This document shows, in pieces, positions 38,401-43,760 of a DNA stretch of 64,000 nucleotides. Within the stretch, counting starts at the first letter, position 1. Each line of letters starts with the position of its first letter. A program made the translations under genes and the position numbers. The notes under the pieces were generated by a model. That model was not told where the DNA came from and ran no database searches. It saw only the letters and a list, made by a program, of their open reading frames with translations. Origin of the DNA: Mactromeris polynyma (Eukaryota > Mollusca > Bivalvia > Venerida > Mactridae); the NCBI GenBank assembly GCA_032209605.1, contig JASFXZ010000008.1:4154001-4218000 (forward strand). The letters are read 5' to 3'.

Positions 38401-41400
38401 AGGTAAAACAAGCGATTTTGCATGAGCATTTAAAAAAAAATTCATATGAAACAAAGCGTGGTGCTAAGTTTGGTAAACATCCAGCCAGTGGTTATGCTAG
38501 ACAATAATACAATCAGAAAAAGATCAAGGAACCACAAACCCACTAAATATCATCCAACACAAACCGAACAATAATATGCAAAAGTATTCCTGTAAAGTTT
38601 GGTCAAAATCTGGCCAGCCGTTATGGAGCAGTAGCCAGGACAAGAATTCACTTCAGCTAAAAATCATCCAGCTGCAACAATATGCAGCACTAGATTTTCT
38701 AGTGATGACAATAACTTTACTTTAACAAGACGTGAAAATTCCACAAAACCAGGTTTTCCATTTGAAAGTTTTGATAAAAAATAACAGATTAATAGGAGTT
38801 TGTTATAGGCATGACCAATAATATCCATACAAAAATCCAGGTCTAACCATTCCTTATTTAGAGATGATGACCCTTGACCTATAGACACCATAATCAACAG
38901 AGGCATTGTACTAAACATGACCAATCTCCATACCAAGTTTGGTGCCTGTAGGTCCATATGTTCTTCAGTTATTGTTTGGAAACTTTAAGATTATTGTCTT
39001 GACTGGATGATTTGGAGTAAAGTCTATTTAAAGTAACAGTGACTATGACGCTACAGGCTTTAATAATGTATGCCACACACCGTCTTGATATGGTGAATAT
39101 TTGTGCTCTGTAAACGACATTGTTGTACAGACTGGAAAACTTGGGGTTAAAATTCTAGGTTTATTAGAGTGACCTTGACCTTGAAGATACAGGCATTAGT
39201 GTTGTGTGCGACACATCGTCACATGTGGTGATCATTTATGGTAAGTTTCATTTAAATCTTATGATGCATGTCATAGGTATGACCTGGACACAGATGTTTG
39301 ACAACCGCCTGAACGACTTTCGTTAATCTAATAACCAGATTTTTCTAAAGAAAACCTGGTTTAACAAAAAAACAGACAAGCTAAAGATGCATGACTTACC
39401 TTCCAATTGCCAAGACTGTTGAATACATTTCAAAGGCCTTAAGTTCTACACCTCCTTTCACTACAACAACTGAGCCCAAACATTTACCTGAAGAAAATAT
39501 TTTGATGGGCTAGAATTCATTGAACAACTAAATGCAAATCTTAATTTGAGTCAAATCTGCCATATTTTTGACAATGCATATCTTTGATTTGAACAAATAA
39601 AACCTACTATTTTTGTTAAAGTGAATCATAATTTTTTTGATATGTTTGAAATGACTATATAGTTTTCTTTACATTTCATATTGAAAACATCACAATTTTG
39701 ACACAAATTCAAATTTAACTTTAGTCTCCTTTTTACAAATATCAGCCCTAGTATACTTTTCACAGCTTTTTCCTTATCAGGCCAAATAAAAACAAGGTTT
39801 GTTTCTGGTTATACGATTGACCCTGCTAGTTTACCCCCATTTTGATTTTGTTTTGGCCAACACCTTAAGAAATTTGGACACAAATGTTTTTTACTTCATT
39901 TTCATATCTGGTATGAGCATTGCAAACCTTCTTAAAATAATGATGAATTTATTGCTATCAAAGAACTAAAAGAATCCCTATCTACCAACCCATTTTTAGG
40001 CAAGAACCAGAAAATAAACCTTTTCATTGGCATGATTGAAATGGTTAAGAAACCAAGAAATATGCAGAATACTGTTGGTCAATGTTTCACTTGCCAATCA
40101 GTGTAAACAACTGCCATCAGTAATAGCCAAGCTCTGACAATTGCTTTGCATTATGAATTTGACTTCACAAAAACATACCAGTTTGAAAAAAATGGAAAAA
40201 ACTGCAGTTAAAGTTAAGGTTATGATTACACACACCATAGGCACAGATTAACAAAACCCTTAAAATTTAGTCCGTCACAAAGCAAAACTGCGCCGGGCTA
40301 GATAGCGCACTGGCTTGACAAGCCGGGGATTGCAAGTTTGAGTCCCACCACCGCCTGGAATACATTCAGTGTGGTGATACAACCTAAGAATCTTTCTCAT
40401 GGTTTATTAGCCTCCAACCTCTGATTCAAGTGGGAAACCTGTCAGTCAGTTGCAGTAAACTGAGGTTGGCACTGGTAAGGAACCCAAGTAGAGCCTACAA
40501 TAGACTGACGCCTTTAACTGACCATAATTGTTAATAGGGCGTTAAACCTAACACACTCAGTAAAACTGTAGGTATGTATGAGTAGATATTTTTTGGTCAA
40601 AACAAGTATTTACAATTCATCGATACAAAATGGGGAATACAAGATGACAGGACAGGTGATTAATTACCTTTTACATGAAACATTGAGAGGTCAAATAAAA
40701 AGGGAAACACTTAATCCCCCCCCCCCCATTTTCAATGGTGGGATGGGAGGGCATAAAACATGTAGATCTAGTATACTTGACTATCATTATGTACCTTGTA
40801 AAGAAATCACGTACCTTCCGAAGAATGCATGTTGGCCTTATCAGTGACACCCGTAACTGGTTGGTGGGACTTGACAGGAACTTCCGTAACATGCGCCATG
40901 ACTGGATCTTGAGCCTGGTGTTGGGCCTTGACATCGCCTTTAGTAACATCCGCTATAACTGGGTGGTGGGCCTGGACAGGGACTTTCGCCTTATTGGTAA
41001 TGGTGTCCTCAAGTTGGCCATCATCAGTGAAGTCAACCTCAACATGAGGGTAAGAATTGTCGGTAGAGTAGGCGTCAATAGAGAAGTTGATGCCAGGTTT
41101 AGATTTAATGTTTGCCTCGCCAGTAAAGTTGGACTCATCAGTAAAGTTGGCCTCAACAGGGCTGTTGGCCTCAACATGGGTGAAGGCTTCATGAGTTAAG
41201 TTGGTCTTAACATCCGTGTAGACCTCATCAGTAACGTTGGCCGCAACATTCTTGTGGGCCTTATCAGCAACCTTGGCCTCTGCATGGGTAATGACCTCAA
41301 CATGGGTGTAAGTTTCATCAGTAGAGTTGGCCTCATCATGTGTGAAGGCTTCATCAGTAATGTAGACATCATAAGAAATGTTGGCCTCAAAGTGGGTGTA

Positions 41401-43760
41401 TGCCTCATCAGTAATGTTGGCCTCAACGCGGGTGCAGGCCTCATCAGTTATGTTGGCCTCATCAGTAATGTTTGCCTCAAAGTGGGTGTAGGCCTTATCA
41501 GTAATGTTGGCCTCATCAGCAATGTTGGCCTCAATGTTGGTGTAGGCCTCATCAGTAATGTTAGCCTCATCAGTAATGTTGGCCTCATCAGTAATGTTGG
41601 CCTCATCAGAAATGTTGGCCCCAACATTGGTGTTTGCCTCATCAGTAATGTTGGCCTCATCAGTAATGTTGGCCTCAACTTGAATGTAGGCCTCATCAGT
41701 AATGTTGGCCTCATCAGTAATGTTGGCTTCAACTTGAATGTAGGCCTTATCAGTAATGTTGGCCTCAACTTGAATGTAGGCCTTATCAGTAATGTTGGCC
41801 TTATCAGTAATGGTGGCCTCAACGTGGGTGTAGGCCTTATCAGTAATGTTGGCCTCATCAGTAATGTTGGCCTCAACGTGGGAGTAGGCCTCATCAGTAA
41901 CGTTGGCCTCATCAGTAAGGTTGGGCTCAACATGGGTGTAGGCCTCATCAGTAATGTTGGCCTCAACATGGATGTAGGCCTCATCAGTATTGTTGGGCTC
42001 AACGTGGGTGTAGGCACCATCAGTATTGTTGGGCTCAACGTGGGTGTAGGCATCATCAGTATTGTTGGGCTCAACTTGGGTGTAGGCCTCATCAGTATTG
42101 TTGGGCTCAACGTGGGTGTAGGCCTCATCAGTAATGTTGGCCTCAACATGGATGTAGGCCTCATCAGTATTGTTGGGCTCAACGTGGGTGTAGGCACCAT
42201 CAGTATTGTTGGGCTCAACGTGGGTGTAGGCATCATCAGTATTGTTGGGCTCAACTTGGGTGTAGGCCTCATCAGTATTGTTGGGCTCAACGTGGGTGTA
42301 GGCATCATCAGTATTGTTGGGCTCAACTTGGGTGTAGGCATCATCAGTATTGTTGGGCTCAACTTGGGTGTAGGCCTCATCAGTAATGTTGGCCTCAACT
42401 TGGGTGTAGGCATCATCAGTATTGTTGGGCTCAACTTTGGTGTAGGCATCATCAGTATTGTTGGGCTCAACTTGGGTGTAGGCATCATCAGTATTGTTGG
42501 GCTCAACGTGGGTGTAGGCATCATCAGTATTGTTGGGCTCAACTTTGGTGTAGGCATCATCAGTATTGTTGGGCTCAACTTGGGTGTAGGCCTCATCAGT
42601 ATTGTTGGGCTCAACGTGGGTGTAGGCATCATCAGTATTGTTGGGCTCAACGTGGGTGTAGGCATCATCAGTATTGTTGGGCTCAACGTGGGTGTAGGCA
42701 TCATCAGTATTGTTGGGCTCAACGTGGGTGTAGGCATCATCAGTATTGTTGGGCTCAACGTGGGTGTAGGCCTCATCAGTATTGTTGGGCTCAACGTGGG
42801 TGTAGGCATCATCAGTATTGTTGGGCTCAACGTGGGTGTAGGCATCATCAGTATTGTTGGGCTCAACGTGGGTGTAGGCCTCATCAGTATTGTTGGCCTC
42901 AACATGGGTGTAGGCATCATCAGTATTGTTGGGCTCAACTTGGGTGTAGGCATCATCAGTATTGTTGGGCTCAACTTGGGTGTAGGCCTCATCAGTAATG
43001 TTGGCCTCAACTTGGGTGTAGGCATCATCAGTATTGTTGGGCTCAACTTTGGTGTAGGCATCATCAGTATTGTTGGGCTCAACTTGGGTGTAGGCATCAT
43101 CAGTATTGTTGGGCTCAACTTGGGTGTAGGCCTCATCAGTATTGTTGGGCTCAACGTGGGTGTAGGCATCATCAGTATTGTTGGGCTCAACGTGGGTGTA
43201 GGCCTCATCAGTATTGTTGGGCTCAACGTGGGTGTAGGCATCATCAGTATTGTTGGGCTCAACGTGGGTGTAGGCATCATCAGTATTGTTGGGCTCAACG
43301 TGGGTGTAGGCCTCATCAGTATTGTTGGGCTCAACGTGGGTGTAGGCATCATCAGTATTGTTGGGCTCAACGTGGGTGTAGGCATCATCAGTATTGTTGG
43401 GCTCAACGTGGGTGTAGGCCTCATCAGTATTGTTGGGCTCAACGTGGGTGTAGGCATCATCAGTATTGTTGGGCTCAACGTGGGTGTAGGCCTCATCAGT
43501 ATTGTTGGGCTCAACGTGGGTGTAGGCCTCATCAGTATTGTTGGGCTCAACTTGGGTGTAGGCCTCATCAGTATTGTTGGCCTCAACATGGGTGTTGACT
43601 TCACGGGCCTCAACAGTTGAGCTAAAGGCTTCATTAAAGTATGTCTTGACAGAAACACTCGCTTCGTCAGTAACGTCAGCCTTGGAAGTGTTGGAGGCAG
43701 CAGCAGGGACACTCAACTTGACAGCAAGTTGATTGCTGATTTCCCCTTTAGCAGGATTGG
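26245..43760 (-). CDS. Crypton-type tyrosine recombinase gene with FHA-like domain and repeat-rich N-terminus (17 exons, 5' end missing)
   Basis: Seventeen exons join with GT-AG borders and matching phases into 5816 nt, about 1938 residues, ending in TAA. Order: 12-residue repeats in residues 1-983; FHA-like fold about 984-1070; C2H2 and C2HC knuckles (Cys1162, Cys1165, His1175, His1180; Cys1251, Cys1254, His1266, Cys1270); tyrosine recombinase domain about 1380-1738; acidic linker; basic SANT/Myb-like tail 1862-1938. Recombinase positions are Arg1544 (RRGNE), a Lys at 1592 or 1596 before VPVLL, Arg1665 (LRKYLAT), His1691 (MGH) and Tyr1700, nine residues after His. The box-II His is not seen. 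The knuckle, recombinase and SANT-like order is that of a multi-copy Crypton-derived family in molluscs, cnidarians and fish. Intron-rich structure and intact frame argue for a host gene. DNA binding in the nucleus is likely; recombination activity is unproven. Numbering starts at the first exon found. Confidence 0.8.
26923..26994 (-). CDS. Exon p: 72-nt Ser/Asp-rich exon with basic end
   Basis: Phase 1 at both ends, acceptor CTTTTTCAG, donor CATG before GTGGGT. It encodes AAVHDDSSDSSDSTIGRKKV then KRRH. DDSSDSSDS is a likely CK2 substrate stretch and GRKKVKRR a likely nuclear localisation signal. It has the same length and phases as exons l and m, but the sequence does not align well with them. 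Confidence 0.65.
27170..27367 (+). repeat. Intronic ~200-bp element, copy A
   Basis: It runs from 'ACACTCATAGTGTAGTTATT' through 'CTAGGGGGCGTTGGCAGTGT' and 'CAATGAGCAGTCTCAATC' to 'GATGTATTTTGTGCTTCCGA'. Reverse copies of all these blocks lie at 34545-34738, and a shortened plus-strand copy at 30570-30738. All three are in introns of the recombinase gene. Confidence 0.8.
27997..28086 (-). CDS. Exon o: linker exon with possible alternative stop
   Basis: 90 nt, phase 1 at both ends, acceptor GCTTACAG, donor CAAG before GTACTC. It encodes GKQKRKKAIVYQFSGEDDFD then SDMDSTYIPQ; KQKRKK is a possible nuclear localisation signal. If this weak donor (GTACTC) is not used, reading continues six codons to a TGA at 27977-27979, giving an isoform without the SANT-like tail. 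Confidence 0.65.
28116..28583 (+). mobile_element. Bivalve-type interspersed element, short copy
   Basis: It begins 'AACTAGAGCTGAATGTGAAG' with AATACCCCCGATCCCTGCTTTG. It holds two diverged copies of a ~165-bp block ('ATCATATGTACGAAGTTTCA' and 'GATCATGTGTACTAAGTTTC'). It ends in an ACCG/ACCA run, GACTCCTATATAACCCCCC and GGGTATAA. The start and end match those at 24488-25710, so it is the same family with a different interior. It lies in the intron between exons n and o. Confidence 0.7.
28711..28773 (-). CDS. Exon n: 63-nt linker exon
   Basis: Phase 1 at both ends, acceptor GTGTTTAG, donor CCGAG before GTAGTA. It encodes GAAKEETSQAVEAQSDVLDT then R. No domain is recognised; it continues the acidic linker. 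Confidence 0.65.
28849..28902. repeat. 27-bp tandem duplication
   Basis: A 27-bp unit starting CGACTTCCCTTGTTTTCCAT occurs twice head to tail, directly upstream of exon n in the intron. Confidence 0.85.
29061..29202. mobile_element. Foldback MITE-like inverted repeat
   Basis: Left arm 'GAATCTTACACTCGTCATAT' and ATTAAACTTGTTCAA; right arm, reverse complemented, 'GGATCTTACATGAGTTGTCA' and ATTAAATGAGTTCAA. The arms are about 70 bp and imperfect, with almost no loop. The ATCTTACA ends are shared with the foldback at 36593-36720, suggesting one family. Confidence 0.65.
29253..29324 (-). CDS. Exon m: 72-nt acidic exon, duplicate 2
   Basis: Phase 1 at both ends, acceptor TGTTTACAG, donor CAGCAG before GTAAAA. 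It encodes DLPYEGEPQEDEEVAKSRST then DSSA. It has the same length, phases and flanking CAGCAG donor as exon l. The opposite-strand and out-of-phase frames across it are shadows. Confidence 0.75.
29511..29765 (+). repeat. 'AACAAGAGG' family, copy 2
   Basis: It begins ACAACAAGAGGAATGAGGGC and 'CTGTGCTCTACTGGCTTGCC' and contains 'CGTGGATATCTAACTACAGT' and TTGTGTTCACAAAC. These are the blocks of the reverse copy at 715-931. It lies in the intron between exons l and m. Confidence 0.7.
29932..30003 (-). CDS. Exon l: 72-nt acidic exon, duplicate 1
   Basis: Phase 1 at both ends, acceptor TTTCCACAG, donor CAGCAG before GTATTT. It encodes DLPEDEAGQDEEEVARSLLD then KNSA. It aligns with exon m over its whole length (DLP, a run of Glu, EEVA[RK]S, SA before the donor), showing exon duplication. 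It can be included or skipped without a frameshift. Confidence 0.75.
30281..30476 (-). CDS. Exon k: recombinase box III with His and Tyr nucleophile
   Basis: 196 nt, acceptor CATTGCAG, donor CAATG before GTATGT. It encodes 'VFGMDEKDLQEVARHMGHEL' then AVHRKFYRLQDDVIELAKIS. The MGH His (1691) and the Tyr of KFYRL (1700) keep the nine-residue spacing of LGHxxxxTTxxYxH integrases. A helix (KISKLLLAVENGK) and SLDDLDL follow. This is the most diagnostic exon for the family. Confidence 0.9.
30570..30738 (+). repeat. Intronic ~200-bp element, copy B (shortened)
   Basis: It has 'TCATAGTGTAGTTATTTATT', CTTTCCGGATCATTGAAG, 'ACTGCCAATGAACAGTCTCA' and 'AGATGTATTTTGTGTTTCCG', in the order seen at 27170-27367. 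The central GGGGGCGTTGG part is missing. Confidence 0.75.
31146..31436 (+). mobile_element. tRNA-derived SINE with target duplication
   Basis: The head has a clean A box (TTAGCGCAGTCGG) and B box (GAGTTCAATTCCC) in a tRNA-like layout. The body follows with 'GATTCAAGTTGGAAAACTGT' and AATGCACTGGTTG, and a tail of AACAAAAACAAAATAAAA. The flanking AAAATTCCGTA (31135-31145) and AAAAATCCGTA (31437-31447) fit a target duplication. It is antisense to the gene and starts about 13 bp beyond the exon j donor. It is not a functional tRNA gene, because no acceptor stem or anticodon arm can be closed. Confidence 0.85.
31462..31587 (-). CDS. Exon j: recombinase box II
   Basis: 126 nt, phase 0, acceptor TATTTCAG, donor GTGCAA before GTATGT. 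It encodes 'GSNSFIQGCEALRYVMARTP' and FPALRKYLATVVQ. Arg1665 in LRKYLAT is the second catalytic Arg. The residue three before it is Pro rather than the His of classical integrases, and relatives usually read LRKHVAT. A SINE begins about 13 bp into the following intron. Confidence 0.85.
31992..32136 (-). CDS. Exon i: recombinase beta-hairpin region
   Basis: 145 nt, acceptor TGTTTCAG, donor CCAAG before GTAAAT. It encodes 'MDLVEVMGKQNRKVPVLLTR' and later 'RDKCGIDRNNQYVFAK'. The K-x-x-R-K-VPVLL hairpin is where phage-integrase-type enzymes carry their catalytic Lys, and NQYVFA is the conserved strand before box II. Phase joins both neighbours. Confidence 0.85.
32505..33849 (-). CDS. Exon h: zinc knuckles and N-terminal half of the tyrosine recombinase
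   Basis: 1345 nt, acceptor CACTTCAG, donor AAAAA before GTATGT. It opens with a C2H2-like CIYC...RHLCSKH finger, then a C2HC 'YLPCKYCLRFYVKDDLWRH' knuckle typical of this family. An FGRTQFERLGRRRAGEVRYR segment and a long helical core-binding region follow. It ends with 'KVTLFNFRRGNECAAMQV', the start of the catalytic domain, with Arg1544 in an R-x-x-E motif. At 447 complete codons it is the longest uniformly coding-like frame in the window. The opposite-strand frame at 32661-33263 is a shadow. Confidence 0.9.
33915..34065 (+). repeat. Dispersed ~145-bp repeat, copy B
   Basis: It matches 23372-23515 in block order ('ATATTTTGTTAG', GATATCAAGTTGCACAGATG, 'TTGTTGACATACAGTTATA', GAAATGTTGATGG). 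It lies in the intron between exons g and h. Confidence 0.65.
34345..34408 (-). CDS. Exon g: short linker
   Basis: 64 nt, acceptor ATTTCAG, donor GAAG before GTATGG, leaving one base that completes a Gly codon with exon h. It encodes EVRHLSVTNADSTTAEGEEC plus E. No domain is recognised. Confidence 0.6.
34545..34738 (-). repeat. Intronic ~200-bp element, copy C (reverse)
   Basis: The plus strand contains 'GTGAAAATAGCAGTCAGTGT', 'TTGAGACTGCTCATTGGCGT', 'GCCAACGCCCCCTAGCACCA' and 'AAATAACTACACTATGAGTG', the reverse complement of 27170-27367 in order. Confidence 0.8.
35002..35055 (-). CDS. Exon f: short acidic linker
   Basis: 54 nt, phase 0 at both ends, acceptor TTTGCAG, donor TTCAG before GTAATA. 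It encodes NDFVPGSESDESEIVPFQ, with CK2-type SESDESE sites. The exon could be skipped without shifting the frame. Exon size and phases support it, but it has no homology evidence of its own. Confidence 0.6.
35159..35739. mobile_element. Tigger/pogo-like MITE, 581 bp, TA target duplication
   Basis: Terminal inverted repeats: CAGTCGACTCTCGTTAAGAC at the left, and the reverse complement of CGTCCTAACGAGAGTCGACTG at the right, flanked by TA on each side. Sub-terminal GTCTTAACGAAAATTCGACG and ACGGAAAATTCGTCTTAAG words repeat the TIR theme. The CAG...CTCGTTAA-type end and TA target are those of the Tigger/pogo branch of Tc1/mariner. No transposase is encoded. It lies in the intron between exons e and f. 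Confidence 0.8.
36021..36094 (-). CDS. Exon e: acidic/Pro-rich linker
   Basis: 74 nt, acceptor GTTTACAG, donor ATG before GTAATT. It encodes DNRGGETQDTELPNELEPPH then TAHTM. No domain is recognised; it is a flexible, acidic spacer between the FHA-like and recombinase parts. Confidence 0.65.
36593..36720. mobile_element. Near-perfect foldback element, ~58-bp arms
   Basis: Left arm 36593-36650 (TAAATAGAATCTTACATTCA ... ACTCGTCGACT) pairs with right arm 36663-36720 (AGTCGACTCGTTTCAT ... TGTAAGATCCTCTATTTA) around a 12-bp loop. Only a few mismatches are present. In RNA of either strand it would form a long hairpin. It lies in the intron between exons d and e. Confidence 0.85.
37542..37641 (-). 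CDS. Exon d: FHA-like domain, part 3
   Basis: 100 nt, acceptor CTTTATAG, donor AAAAG before GTAACT. It encodes 'IFLVDSRTRHVKSLQDNDMF' then EVGGRAFKWKLQK. DSRTRHV sits where FHA domains have D-x-S-x-N-G-T, so the conserved Asn is missing. NDMFEVGGRAFKW fits the closing G-D-x-I-x-[IV]-G-x-x-x-F strands. Confidence 0.75.
38037..38112 (-). CDS. Exon c: FHA-like domain, part 2
   Basis: 76 nt, acceptor GTATTTCAG, donor CAG before GTAGTG. It encodes SASSNDIIVKNATAHEILIE then VNQLGQ. The NDI motif and the [S/T]AHxxI-like ATAHEIL match FHA strands 4-5, where a Ser and His normally contact phosphothreonine and hold the loop. The exon ends in phase 0. Confidence 0.75.
38245..39340 (+). repeat. Degenerate copy of bivalve-type interspersed element
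   Basis: It opens with AACAAGAATGAAAAAAATCC. It contains 'GTCAAAATCTGGCCAGCCGT', 'GACCTTGACCTTGAAGATAC' and other GTGACC words, and ends near CTGAACGACTTTCG. These words are typical of the family at 24488 and 28116, but the hairpin end is not visible. The limits are rough. It fills the intron between exons b and c. Confidence 0.45.
39400..39487 (-). CDS. Exon b: FHA-like domain, part 1
   Basis: 88 nt, acceptor TTCTTCAG, donor GGAAG before GTAAGT. It encodes 'KCLGSVVVVKGGVELKAFEM' and YSTVLAIG, fitting the first strands of an FHA fold up to the IGR loop. Ser replaces the usual phosphate-binding Arg after AIG. Phases match exons a and c. Confidence 0.75.
40291..40558 (+). mobile_element. tRNA-derived SINE with target duplication, second copy
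   Basis: The tRNA-like head CGCCGGGCTAGATAGCGCAC is followed by a B-box-like AGTTTGAGTCCC. The body has 'GATTCAAGTGGGAAACCTGT', CAGTTGCAGTAAACTGAG and TTGGCACTGGTAAG, and the end is GCGTTAAACC. The flanking AGCAAAACTG (40281-40290) and AGTAAAACTG (40559-40568) form a 10-bp target duplication. It is the same family as 31146-31436, in the intron between exons a and b, antisense to the gene. Confidence 0.85.
40815..43760 (-). CDS. Exon a: repeat-array exon (first exon found)
   Basis: The acceptor is TTTTACAG before CCAATCCTGC, and the donor is GGAAG before GTACGT. It is 2946 nt, entering with two bases and leaving with one. It encodes a ~40-residue lead, then about 47 regular copies of a 12-residue unit of the type AYTHVEPNNTDE. 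A degenerate stretch follows in which six-residue ANITDE units run in tandem, then a non-repetitive ~100-residue tail rich in Val, Asp and Lys. Each unit carries Asn-Asn-Thr or Asn-Ile-Thr and an acidic pair, so the region is strongly acidic and likely disordered. The upstream exon with the start codon was not found. An in-frame ATG at 43800 precedes the acceptor and would serve only if the intron is not real. Confidence 0.75.
41196..43595. repeat. Coding minisatellite, 36-bp unit (18-bp half-units)
   Basis: On the plus strand the unit is of the type GTATTGTTGGGCTCAACGTG plus GGTGTAGGCATCATCA. About 47 regular units fill roughly 41.9-43.6 kb. From 41.2 to 41.9 kb the order breaks into 18-bp GTAATGTTGGCCTCATCA half-units. 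Higher-order copies are exact or nearly so: 41941-42120 equals 42121-42300 (180 bp, five units). A second block repeats with a 612-bp offset (17 units; 42381 and 42993). The period is always a multiple of 3, so the frame is kept. Three of the six reading frames stay open for hundreds of codons. Confidence 0.95.

Noticed and set aside
41254..43620. A 788-codon plus-strand frame rich in VGLIS/VGLN repeats
   Set aside because: It is the antisense reading of the 36-bp coding minisatellite. The minus-strand frame joins known exons at both splice sites; this one has no partners.
41448..43712. A 754-codon second minus-strand frame of the type PTLSPTILM
   Set aside because: Same repeat in another frame. 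It does not connect in phase to exon b.
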